Of a stretch of DNA of 64,000 nt, positions 1-7,490 are shown in pieces. The position numbers and the translations under genes were made by a program. This DNA comes from Pseudomonadota bacterium. GTDB taxonomy: Bacteria; Pseudomonadota; Gammaproteobacteria; Pseudomonadales; Pseudomonadaceae. Every line of letters starts with the position of its first letter. The first letter of the stretch is position 1. The notes under the pieces were generated by a model. The model saw nothing but the letters and a program-made list of their open reading frames with translations, ran no database searches and had not been told where the DNA came from. Location: contig JAEWGL010000079.1 in NCBI GenBank assembly GCA_023388335.1, forward strand, positions 16,912 to 80,911, in the 5' to 3' direction.

Positions 1-451
1 CGCGCACCGCCAGGCGCTGGACGAGGACACCCTGGCCGCCGCCGTGGCGGCGGTCGACCTGGTGCTCGATTGCTCGGACAACTTCAGCACCCGCGAAGCC
101 GTCAATGCCGCATGCGTGGCGGCTGGCCGCCCGCTGGTCAGTGGCGCCGCGATCCGCCTCGAAGGGCAGCTGTCGGTATTTGACCCCCGTCAGGCCAGCA
201 GCCCGTGCTACCACTGCCTCTATGGGCATGGCAGCGAGGCGGAGTTGACCTGCAGCGAAGCCGGCGTGATCGGCCCGCTGGTAGGCATGGTGGGCAGCCT
301 GCAAGCGCTTGAAGCCTTGAAGTTGCTCGCCGGCTTTGGCGAGCCGCTGGTGGGACGGCTGCTGTTGATCGACGCCTCGAGCTCGCGCATGCGCGAGCTG
401 CGGGTCAAGCGTGACCCGGCCTGCGCGGTGTGCGGCACGCAGCATGGCTGA
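1..451 (+). CDS. moeB: Molybdopterin-synthase adenylyltransferase MoeB, 5' truncated
   Basis: This is the C-terminal part of a ThiF/MoeB/HesA-family E1-like adenylyltransferase; the start lies upstream of the window and the reading frame is open from base 2. The family adenylates the C-terminal glycine of a ubiquitin-like sulfur carrier, here presumably MoaD for molybdenum cofactor synthesis. Visible are the conserved DCSDNF stretch of the nucleotide-binding core and two zinc-binding cysteine pairs, CYHC in the middle and CAVC near the end. The stop overlaps the murI start by 8 bases, so the two are translationally coupled. ThiF is the main alternative, but the neighbour murI fits the Pseudomonas moeB locus. 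Confidence 0.9.
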   Translation, partial: AHRQALDEDTLAAAVAAVDLVLDCSDNFSTREAVNAACVAAGRPLVSGAAIRLEGQLSVFDPRQASSPCYHCLYGHGSEAELTCSEAGVIGPLVGMVGSLQALEALKLLAGFGEPLVGRLLLIDASSSRMRELRVKRDPACAVCGTQHG

Positions 452-1241
452 GCGCTCGGCGCCGGTGGGCGTGATGGATTCGGGGGTCGGCGGCCTGTCG
501 GTGCTCACCGAAATCCAGCGCTTGCTGCCCGAGGAAACGCTGCTTTACGTGGCCGACTGCGGTCACGTGCCCTATGGCGAGAAGTCCCAGGACTATATCC
601 GCCAGCGCTGCCGACTCATTGCCGATTTCTTTCAGGCCCAGGGCGCCAAGGCCATGGTCCTGGCGTGCAACACGGCCACGGTAGCGGCGGTCGCCGATTT
701 GCGCGAGCGTTTCCCTGGCTGGCCACTGGTGGGCATGGAGCCCGCGGTCAAGCCCGCCGCCGCCGCGACGCGCTCCGGCGTGGTCGGGGTCCTGGCCACC
801 ACCGGCACCTTGCAGAGCGCCAAGTTCGCCGCGTTACTCGACCGCTTCGCCAGCGACGTGCGGGTGATTACCCAGCCTTGCCCAGGGCTGGTGGAGTGCA
901 TCGAGCGAGGCGACCTGGGCAGCGCGGCCCTGCGCGAGCTGTTGCTCGGCTACGTGCAGCCCTTGCTGGCAGCAGGCTGCGACACGCTGATCCTGGGCTG
1001 TACGCATTATCCCTTCCTGCGCCCGCTGCTGGCGCAGCTGGTCCCGGCGGATGTCGCGATCATCGATACTGGCGCCGCCGTAGCGCACCAACTGCAGCGC
1101 CTGCTGCACGCGCGTGCGTTGCTGGCGACCGGGCCGACACGCCCGGCGCGCTTCTGGACCAGCGCGCTCCCAGACGACCTGAAAAAGATTCTGCCCCTGC
1201 TGTGGAAGAAATCCGACAGTGTGCAAAGCTTTCCATTGTAA
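444..1241 (+). CDS. murI: Glutamate racemase MurI
   Basis: Cytoplasmic, cofactor-independent racemase converting L-glutamate to D-glutamate for peptidoglycan. The 265-residue product begins MAERSAPVGVMDSGVGGLSV; the DSGVGG loop is the family signature. The two catalytic cysteines are seen in LACNTATV and GCTHYP. I start at the internal ATG that overlaps the moeB stop, because the more upstream in-frame ATG would add eleven residues lying inside moeB. Length is typical. It is the second gene of a moeB-murI unit. Confidence 0.95.
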   Translation: MAERSAPVGVMDSGVGGLSVLTEIQRLLPEETLLYVADCGHVPYGEKSQDYIRQRCRLIADFFQAQGAKAMVLACNTATVAAVADLRERFPGWPLVGMEPAVKPAAAATRSGVVGVLATTGTLQSAKFAALLDRFASDVRVITQPCPGLVECIERGDLGSAALRELLLGYVQPLLAAGCDTLILGCTHYPFLRPLLAQLVPADVAIIDTGAAVAHQLQRLLHARALLATGPTRPARFWTSALPDDLKKILPLLWKKSDSVQSFPL

Positions 1242-1356
1242 AAAAAATGTGAAAATTTTCTGCGCGATGCTGAACTATCGTACTACTGCCGATTTCTATG
1301 AATCTGTCTGAAGAGGCAGAACACTTAACAACAGCATTAGGAAAAGGATGTTTCTC

Positions 1357-1875
1357 ATGAAGAAACTGCTTTGTTTGGCGGCGGTTGCCGTGGTGACCCT
1401 GGGGCAGGCTTTTACCGCGCAGGCTGCGGACGTTTCGGTCTCGGTCGGGCAGACCGGCGATTCCACGATGGTGTATCGCTTCGGACTGCAGTCGAACTGG
1501 GACAAGAGCTGGTGGCAGACCAGCGTAGGGCGTCTGACCGGCTACTGGGACGGTGCCTACACCTATTGGGACGGAGATGAGACCGCCAGCAACCACAGCC
1601 TGTCGTTTGCGCCGGTGTTCGTCTACGAGTTCGCCGGGGGGTCGGTCAAGCCCTACATCGAAGCAGGCATCGGTGTAGCGGCGTTCTCCAGCACCCAGCT
1701 GGAAAGCAACGAGTTGGGTTCATCCTTCCAGTTCGAAGACCGCATCGGTTTCGGGCTGCGTTTTGCCGGCGGACATGAAATCGGTGTCCGCGCCATCCAC
1801 TATTCCAATGCCGGGATCAAGTCGCCGAACGATGGCGTCGAGAGCTATGCCCTGCATTACCGCATGGCGCTCTGA
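1357..1875 (+). CDS. pagL: Lipid A 3-O-deacylase (PagL family)
   Basis: Outer-membrane beta-barrel enzyme that removes the 3-O acyl chain from lipid A. The product has 172 residues: a signal peptide ending near AQA, then alternating aromatic strands and a C-terminal strand in IHYSNAG...ESYALHYRMAL. His and Ser in IHYSN and a Glu in the following VESY match the His-Ser-Glu catalytic arrangement known for PagL. I use the second ATG, because the strong Shine-Dalgarno AGGAAAAGG abuts the first ATG and lies nine bases before this one. A palindromic terminator follows. In P. aeruginosa, as I recall, pagL also sits beside murI. Confidence 0.88.
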   Translation: MKKLLCLAAVAVVTLGQAFTAQAADVSVSVGQTGDSTMVYRFGLQSNWDKSWWQTSVGRLTGYWDGAYTYWDGDETASNHSLSFAPVFVYEFAGGSVKPYIEAGIGVAAFSSTQLESNELGSSFQFEDRIGFGLRFAGGHEIGVRAIHYSNAGIKSPNDGVESYALHYRMAL

Positions 1876-1883
1876 TCACGCAG

Positions 1884-1908
1884 GTTGCCCCGGCAATGCC
1901 GGGGCAAC
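1884..1908 (+). terminator. Hairpin after pagL
   Basis: Perfect 11-bp stem (GTTGCCCCGGC, loop AAT, GCCGGGGCAAC) nine bases after the pagL stop. It lies between the convergent pagL and phrB genes and has no long T run on either strand, so terminator strength is uncertain. Confidence 0.6.
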
Positions 1909-1986
1909 TGCGCTTTCACTGGGGCATGGCCAGGCTGTGCTGGCCGGTGAGCCTCGGGGTCCAGTGCGCTGCTGCTTCCAGCATGC

Positions 1987-3429
1987 TCAAGCTTTTGTGC
2001 CCCGCCGCTGTTGCGCGGGAAGTGACTTGAACGCCTCCAGGGCCCGTTGACGGCTGCTGCCCAGATCCACGATCGGTCGATGATAATCACAAGTGCCGAG
2101 CGGTGCGCCGTTGGTCATTGGCGCGTGGATGGCTTTTTTATCCTGCTCGGCCAGTTCCGGCAGCCACTGCCGAATGAATCGGCCTTGAGGGTCGAAACGT
2201 TGCGATTGAGCGGTTGCGTTGAAGATCCGGAAGTACGGCACCGAGTCGGTACCGGTCGAGGCACTCCACTGCCAGCCACCGTTGTTGGCCGCCAGGTCGC
2301 CATCGATAAGGTGACGCATGAAGTGACGCTCGCCCAGCCGCCAGTCGATCAACAGGTTCTTGCTCAGAAACATGGCGACGACCATGCGCAGGCGGTTGTG
2401 CATCCATCCGGTGTGGAGCAGTTGGCGCATCGCGGCATCGATGAGCGGGAAGCCGGTACGGCCTTCTTCCCAGGCCTTGAGGTCCTCGGGGGCATCGCGC
2501 CATGGCAGATGCTCGGTGTGCGCGCGGAAGGCGCGATGCCGCGACACCTGTGGATAACCCACGAGGATGTGCTTGTAGAACTCGCGCCAGAGCAGCTCGT
2601 TGACCCAGGTCTGCACGCCGACGCTGCCGCTGTCGAATTCACCACGGTTGCCCGACAGCGCCGCATGCAGGCACTGGCGGGGTGAAATCACGCCCGCGGC
2701 AAGGTAGGGCGAAAGCTGGCTGGTACCGGGTTCGGCTGGGAAATCGCGCTGTAACAGGTAATCTTCGACGCTGTCCTCGATGAAGGTGTGCAACCGCTGC
2801 TGGGCAGGTAATTCGCCAGCAGGCCAGTAGTCCTGCAAGCTCTGCCCAGGCGTGGCGAAGCCTTCGATCTGGTCGGGCACCGGGTCGCTGTCGATGTCCA
2901 GCGGCGCCTGGCGCGCAACGCGGCTCGCCAGGGCCGGCAGGCTGCGGTACAGGTACTCGTGGCAGGCCTTGCGGAACTGTCCGAAGACCTGGAAAAAATG
3001 GCCGCTGCGGGTGAGGACGGTGCCTGGGGCGAACAGCAGTTGGTCGAGGTAGCGGTGCACGGCGATGCCTGATTGCTCGAGCAGGTCGCGTGTGCCTGTA
3101 TCGCGGCGGGTTTCATTGACGCCGTACTCGTCATTCCAGTGCACCGCTTGCACCTTCAGCTGGCGGCACAGTGCAAGCAAGGTGTCCGGCACCTGCTGCC
3201 AATTGTCCGTGTAGCGGATCAGCAGGGGGATGTGCAGTCGCCCCAGGGACTGGCGCAGGTCCTTGAGGTTGCGCAACCAGAAATCCACCTTGCAGGGTGC
3301 ATCGTCGTGCTCGCGCCATTGCCCGGGGCTGGCGATCCACACCGCCACGGTCGGGCCGCGTGCGCAGGCGGCGCTCAGGGCGGTGTTGTCATCGATGCGC
3401 AGGTCGCTGCGCAACCACATCAGTTGCAT
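1987..3429 (-). CDS. phrB: Deoxyribodipyrimidine photolyase (CPD photolyase)
   Basis: Flavoenzyme that uses blue or near-UV light to split cyclobutane pyrimidine dimers. The 480-residue product starts MQLMWLRSDLRIDDN, typical of the N-terminal antenna (Rossmann) domain, and carries the C-terminal FAD-binding helical domain with WREFYKHIL, GWMHNRLRM and NNGGWQW motifs, which place it in class I microbial photolyases. The start overlaps the end of the upstream MerR-type regulator by 10 bases, so it is the last gene of a DUF523-DUF1722 / merR / phrB unit. Light control is inferred from the TGTACA-N12-TGTACA operator before the first gene. Cryptochrome-like function cannot be excluded, but all typical photolyase blocks are present. 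Confidence 0.94.
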   Translation of the reverse strand: MQLMWLRSDLRIDDNTALSAACARGPTVAVWIASPGQWREHDDAPCKVDFWLRNLKDLRQSLGRLHIPLLIRYTDNWQQVPDTLLALCRQLKVQAVHWNDEYGVNETRRDTGTRDLLEQSGIAVHRYLDQLLFAPGTVLTRSGHFFQVFGQFRKACHEYLYRSLPALASRVARQAPLDIDSDPVPDQIEGFATPGQSLQDYWPAGELPAQQRLHTFIEDSVEDYLLQRDFPAEPGTSQLSPYLAAGVISPRQCLHAALSGNRGEFDSGSVGVQTWVNELLWREFYKHILVGYPQVSRHRAFRAHTEHLPWRDAPEDLKAWEEGRTGFPLIDAAMRQLLHTGWMHNRLRMVVAMFLSKNLLIDWRLGERHFMRHLIDGDLAANNGGWQWSASTGTDSVPYFRIFNATAQSQRFDPQGRFIRQWLPELAEQDKKAIHAPMTNGAPLGTCDYHRPIVDLGSSRQRALEAFKSLPAQQRRGTKA

Positions 3430-4328
3430 TGAAATTCGTCTCCATTGACGGGAGTGTCGCGCAGTTGCTGCAGCCTGTGCAGGGTCGCTTGTGGGCTCTC
3501 GACCACGTGCAGGTCAGGCCGCTGCAAGCTGCTCAGGTACGCGGCATGCACGCCGACGGCCGGACCGCTCACGATTGTTGGTGGTTTGACCAGCAGGCTG
3601 CGTTGCAGCTCTCGGGCCTCGATCCGTCGGCCCAGGCTGAGCACCAGCGCGCGTGGCTGCAGTTGCAGGACGGCTTGCTGCAGCAGGTTACCGGTCACCT
3701 GCCGTTCGAGGATCTCGACGGGATAACCGCTGCTGCTGAGCAGCCAGGCGCACAGCCACAGGTGAGCGTCGAACGCCTGCTCGCTGGTGGTGGCGATGAG
3801 CACCGGCGGTCCTTCGAGGCAATGGTTGTTGTGATAAACCCGCGCGCCCAGCTTGCTGCGTAGCCAGGAGTGGAAGAACACCTGCTCCAGCTGCGCGTTG
3901 AAGCGGCTCTTCCAGCGCTCCCCGAGCTTGTCGAGCACAGGCAGCAGCAGGCGTTCACAAAGGGTCACGGGCGGGTAGAGGGCCATGGCCTGGTTGAACT
4001 GCTGGTCGAGTGGGCGCTGGGCCAGGTTGGCGACGGCAGCGATCACCTGTTGGCACCGGGCTGGCCAATCCCCCTGGGGGACGGTTGCGAGAGCCTGAGG
4101 TTCGCTGTCGAGCAGTGCGCGCACTTGGCTGACCGACGCGCCGCGTTCGAGCCAGCGCAGGATCGCGTGCACGCGCTGTACCTGTTGCTGTGGATAGAGC
4201 CGATGGCCCTTGCTCGTGCGCCCTGGGGCCAAGAGGCCGTAACGGCGCTCCCAGGCCCGCAGGGTCACCGGATTGACGCCGGTCAGGCGGGCGACCTCGC
4301 GGATCGGCAGCAGCACCTCAGAGGGCAT
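3420..4328 (-). CDS. MerR-family regulator with B12-binding-like C-terminal domain (LitR/CarH type, class II-like)
   Basis: DNA-binding regulator of 302 residues. Residues 6-75 are a MerR helix-turn-helix (IREVARLTGVNPVTLRAWERR...GHRLY). The rest resembles the cobalamin-binding light-sensor domain of CarH/LitR, but the photosensor residues are not conserved: the Trp-x9-Glu-His motif reads W139-x9-Q149-V150, and the Asp-x-His-x-x-Gly signature reads DAHLWL (187-192). It therefore probably does not bind adenosylcobalamin. As I recall, class II LitR proteins of P. putida (PplR) work with a separate LOV photoreceptor; no LOV gene is in this window. Both ends overlap neighbours (11 bases with the upstream gene, 10 with phrB). 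It presumably represses its own operon. Confidence 0.9.
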   Translation of the reverse strand: MPSEVLLPIREVARLTGVNPVTLRAWERRYGLLAPGRTSKGHRLYPQQQVQRVHAILRWLERGASVSQVRALLDSEPQALATVPQGDWPARCQQVIAAVANLAQRPLDQQFNQAMALYPPVTLCERLLLPVLDKLGERWKSRFNAQLEQVFFHSWLRSKLGARVYHNNHCLEGPPVLIATTSEQAFDAHLWLCAWLLSSSGYPVEILERQVTGNLLQQAVLQLQPRALVLSLGRRIEARELQRSLLVKPPTIVSGPAVGVHAAYLSSLQRPDLHVVESPQATLHRLQQLRDTPVNGDEFQCN

Positions 4329-5286
4329 TGCGCAGGCCCATGCTTTCAGGGTGCGGGTTCAGGTAGGCCTGCTGCAGCAGGTAGGGATCAGGATGGTTGC
4401 GCAGGTGATGCTTGAGCAGGGTCAGCGGCACGACCAGCGGCACGATGCCCTGGTGATATTGGCTGATCAGCTGCTGGAGCTCGGCCTTGTCGTCCGACCC
4501 CAGCGCATCGCGCAGGTAACCGACCAGGTGCTGCAGCACATTGCAGTGCGTGCCGCGGCTGGCGCAGCGGCGCAAGGCTTCCATCAGCAGGCTGAAATAC
4601 CGGGGGCCTACGACCTGGGGATCGTCATCACGGCGCATGCTGCCGAGCAATTTGCCGAGGTCGCGATAGGCCTGGGGGTTATGGGCCATCAGCAGGTACT
4701 TGTAGTGCGAATGGAAGCGGATCAGCGCACCGCGGCTCAGGCCTTCGCCGAGCTGTTGGTACCAATCGGCATAGGCGTAGACGCGGGTGATGAAGTTCTC
4801 CCGCAATACCGCGTCATGCAGGCGTCCTTCTTCTTCCACGGGCAAGTCCGGGCGCAGGGCGCAGAAGGCGTCGGCATAGGCACCGCGTCCGCCCTTGGTC
4901 GCCGGATGGCCGTTTTCCTGATAGACCTTGACCCGCTCAAGGCCGCAGGAGGGCGATTTCTGCATGAAGACATAACCGCAGATGTCGGTCAGTTCCCCAG
5001 CCATCTGCTGACCGTAGGCGCGCAGCGGACCAGCCAGCTCCAGCGACGGATTGCGCGAGCCGGTGACCTGCGGGTTGTCCGGATCACCGACCAGGCGAAT
5101 GGCCTCGCGTGGAACGCCCAGGCCAATGGCGACCTCGGGGCACAGCGCGACCCAGTCGAAATGCTCGTCGAACAGTTGCCGGCACAAGGCGGAGGCCTTG
5201 TGGCCACCATTGAAGCGCACAGTGTCGCCAGTCAGGCAGGCGCTGATGCCGATGCGGGGCTTGTCGCGTTGCGTGGGGCTATTCAT
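4318..5286 (-). CDS. DUF523 and DUF1722 (YbgA) fusion protein
   Basis: 322-residue protein of unknown biochemical function. The N-terminal half is DUF523: GISACLTGDTVRFNGGHK near the start and a later SPSCG cysteine motif. The C-terminal half is a helical DUF1722/YbgA domain. I start at MNSPTQ, which has an AGGAG Shine-Dalgarno; the longer in-frame extension upstream runs through the promoter and operator. It is the first gene of the unit with the MerR regulator and phrB, and it overlaps the regulator by 11 bases. The conserved cysteines could bind a metal or Fe-S cluster, which is inference. The linkage to photolyase suggests a part in the light or DNA-damage response. Confidence 0.88.
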   Translation of the reverse strand: MNSPTQRDKPRIGISACLTGDTVRFNGGHKASALCRQLFDEHFDWVALCPEVAIGLGVPREAIRLVGDPDNPQVTGSRNPSLELAGPLRAYGQQMAGELTDICGYVFMQKSPSCGLERVKVYQENGHPATKGGRGAYADAFCALRPDLPVEEEGRLHDAVLRENFITRVYAYADWYQQLGEGLSRGALIRFHSHYKYLLMAHNPQAYRDLGKLLGSMRRDDDPQVVGPRYFSLLMEALRRCASRGTHCNVLQHLVGYLRDALGSDDKAELQQLISQYHQGIVPLVVPLTLLKHHLRNHPDPYLLQQAYLNPHPESMGLRNAL

Positions 5287-5301
5287 CGCTGGCTCCTGGC
5301 A

Positions 5302-5333
5302 TACTTGTACAGGTGACTTTTCCTGTACAAGTA
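5302..5333 (-). promoter_or_regulatory. Light-regulator operator upstream of the DUF523-merR-phrB operon
   Basis: Perfect inverted repeat with 12-bp arms (TACTTGTACAGG and CCTGTACAAGTA) and an 8-bp spacer. Inside it are two TGTACA boxes exactly 12 bp apart (5306-5311 and 5324-5329), the arrangement I recall for LitR/PplR-type regulators. On the minus strand a possible -10 (TATGAT, 5344-5339) lies just upstream, so the site is where a repressor would block transcription. It ends 15 bases before the start codon of the first gene. Confidence 0.8.
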
Positions 5334-5396
5334 ATTCCATCATAGCAATGAAACTGTGCAAGCTGAAAATATTTGTATAACTTACGCCAGCCCAGT

Positions 5397-6383
5397 CTAG
5401 TCGAACTGCTCGAGCAACCTGCGAGCGGCTTCCTGGCCACTGAGCCATGCACCTTCGACGCGGCCAGACAGGCACCAGTCGCCACAGGCGTACAGGCCTT
5501 GGTCGACATCGGCCAGGGCGCCCCACTCATGATTGCCAGCGGGGCGCGCGTACAACCAGCGGTGGGCCAGGGCAAAGGAGGGCGCTGGTACCACGCAGCC
5601 GACCAGCTCGGCGAACTCGCCCCAGAGCTGCTCGATCACCGCCTCCCGAGACAGGTCGATGTGCTGTTTGCTCCAGTTCGAAGAGGCGTGCAACACCCAC
5701 GTGTCGAGCTGTTCGTCGCGTCCCGGCTTGCTCCGGTTGCGCGCCAGCCAATCGAGCGGGTTGTCTTGCACGAAGCACCCCTGCATTGGCGTGTCCAGCG
5801 GCACCTGGAAGCCTAGGGCGATGGCCCAGGTCGGCTCCATCTGCACGCCAGCAACGACGGCCGCCAGTTTCGGTGTAGCCGCCAGCAGCGGTGTGGCCTG
5901 GGGCGCTGGCACGGCAATCACCACGTTGCTGAACGGGCCGTGGCTGCAGCCATCGGTGTCCTGCAGGTGCCAGTACTGCTTGCCGCGGAACACTTCGGCG
6001 ATGCGGCAAGCGAAATTGACGGTGACATCCTTGAGCAGGCCGCGGGTGATCGCGCTCATGCGCGGCACGCCGACCCAGCGCACCTGCTCGTCGGGCGAGG
6101 GCGTCAACTCGCCATTGCGGTAGTTGTACAGTTGTGGTTTCCACTGCTCGGCCCAGCCGGCAGCAACCCACTGTTGCACCTGGTCGACGAAGCGCCGGTC
6201 GCGGGCGGTGAAATACTGGGCGCCAAGGTCAAGCGCGCCGGCGTCGCTGCGCTTGCTGGCCATGCGGCCACCGCTGCCGTGGCCCTTGTCGAACAGATGG
6301 ACGGTTTGCCCGGCCTTTTGCAGGGCCTGGGCGGCGGACAGGCCGGCGATACCGGCACCGATGATCGCAATAGGTACTGTCAT
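5397..6383 (-). CDS. FAD-dependent amine-oxidase-like (renalase-type) oxidoreductase
   Basis: 328-residue flavoprotein beginning MTVPIAIIGAGIAGLSAA, with the GxGxxG dinucleotide-binding fold and a GSGGRMASKR stretch typical of renalase-like NAD(P)/FAD amine oxidases. A C-terminal GDWCLSGRVEGAWLSG block closes the FAD domain. I chose this start because of the GAGG Shine-Dalgarno and the exact position of the Rossmann motif; a longer in-frame reading would run into the upstream operator. The substrate is unknown. Its promoter carries the second TGTACA-type operator, so it probably belongs to the same light regulon as the photolyase operon downstream. Confidence 0.85.
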   Translation of the reverse strand: MTVPIAIIGAGIAGLSAAQALQKAGQTVHLFDKGHGSGGRMASKRSDAGALDLGAQYFTARDRRFVDQVQQWVAAGWAEQWKPQLYNYRNGELTPSPDEQVRWVGVPRMSAITRGLLKDVTVNFACRIAEVFRGKQYWHLQDTDGCSHGPFSNVVIAVPAPQATPLLAATPKLAAVVAGVQMEPTWAIALGFQVPLDTPMQGCFVQDNPLDWLARNRSKPGRDEQLDTWVLHASSNWSKQHIDLSREAVIEQLWGEFAELVGCVVPAPSFALAHRWLYARPAGNHEWGALADVDQGLYACGDWCLSGRVEGAWLSGQEAARRLLEQFD

Positions 6384-6433
6384 GATGGCCTCTTCGAACC
6401 TTGCTGTGAGCAGCCTACGCTGCCGGGCAAACC

Positions 6434-6457
6434 TGTACAATACTTAAAATCTGTATA
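6434..6457 (-). promoter_or_regulatory. Second LitR/PplR-type operator
   Basis: TGTACA (6434-6439) and TGTATA (6452-6457) are separated by exactly 12 bp. Read on the minus strand this is TATACA-N12-TGTACA. The site is about 50 bases upstream of the FAD oxidoreductase start and lies in the divergent region shared with the SDR gene on the plus strand. Confidence 0.65.
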
Positions 6458-6571
6458 AGGTTATTCCGCTCGATACGACAGGTTGGCCTATGTTTATCCG
6501 AGAGCGTTCGGTCAAAAAAGTGCCTTGCTTTTAAAAAATAGACCAAGGCCACGCCTTGCGAGGACACAGCC

Positions 6572-7477
6572 ATGCATATATTGCTGACCGGCGGTACTGG
6601 TTTGATCGGTCAACACCTCTGCCGGCACTGGGGCGAGGAAGGCCATCGCCTGACCGTCTGGAGCCGCACCCCTGAGCAGGTGCCCAAGCGCTGTGGCAGA
6701 GGCGTGCGCGGCATCGCGCAGCTGGAGGATCTGGCCGCCGACGATCCAGTGGACGCGGTCATCAACCTGGCCGGCGCGCCGATTGCCGATCGCCCCTGGA
6801 CGGCGGCCCGTCGTTCGCTGCTATGGGCCAGCCGGATCAGCCTCACCGAACGGTTGCTGGTGTGGCTGGAGGGCCGCGCGCAGCGTCCCGAGGTGCTGGT
6901 GTCGGGATCGGCCGTCGGCTGGTACGGCGACGGCGGCGAGCGGGAGCTCAACGAGGCTTCGCCGCCGGTCAAGGAAGACTTTGCCAGCCAGCTGTGCATC
7001 GCCTGGGAAGAGACCGCGCAGCGGGCGCAGGCCCTGGGCATCCGCGTGGTACTGGTGCGCACCGGTCTGGTGTTGGCCAGCGACGGCGGCTTTCTTTCAC
7101 GCCTGCGCCTACCCTTCAAACTGGGGCTGGGCGGACCACTGGGCGATGGGCGCCAGTGGATGCCCTGGGTGCACATCGACGACCAGATCGCCCTGATAGA
7201 TTTTCTCGTGCAGCACAAGGATGCCAGCGGTCCTTATAATGCCTGCGCGCCTGAGCCAGTGCGCAATCGCGAGTTCGCCAAGTGCCTGGGCCGCGCGCTG
7301 CACCGCCCGGCGGTATTGCCGGTGCCGGCACTGCTGTTGCGCGTCGGGTTGAGCGAGCTGTCGACCCTGCTGCTGGGCGGCCAGCGGGCGCGACCGACGC
7401 GTCTGCTGACTGCCGGTTTCACCTTCCGCTTCAACGATCTGCAATCGGCCCTGGACGACCTGTCCAGTCGCCTCTGA
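6572..7477 (+). CDS. TIGR01777-family SDR epimerase-like protein (YfcH type)
   Basis: 301-residue NAD(P)-binding protein of the extended SDR superfamily. It starts MHILLTGGTGLIGQHL with the Rossmann glycine motif, has SGSAVGWYGDGG in the middle and a C-terminal DUF1731-like segment. The physiological substrate is unknown. A GAGG-type Shine-Dalgarno precedes the ATG. hemH follows after 13 bases, so the two are probably cotranscribed, as in P. aeruginosa to my recollection. It is divergent from the light-controlled FAD oxidoreductase, and the intergenic operator could affect both. Confidence 0.9.
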   Translation: MHILLTGGTGLIGQHLCRHWGEEGHRLTVWSRTPEQVPKRCGRGVRGIAQLEDLAADDPVDAVINLAGAPIADRPWTAARRSLLWASRISLTERLLVWLEGRAQRPEVLVSGSAVGWYGDGGERELNEASPPVKEDFASQLCIAWEETAQRAQALGIRVVLVRTGLVLASDGGFLSRLRLPFKLGLGGPLGDGRQWMPWVHIDDQIALIDFLVQHKDASGPYNACAPEPVRNREFAKCLGRALHRPAVLPVPALLLRVGLSELSTLLLGGQRARPTRLLTAGFTFRFNDLQSALDDLSSRL

Positions 7478-7490
7478 CATAGGACGCTGC

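Noticed and set aside
5355..5379. Third light-regulator operator (TGTGCA and TGTATA)
   Set aside because: The spacing is 13 and both boxes deviate, so it is kept only as a weak secondary candidate.
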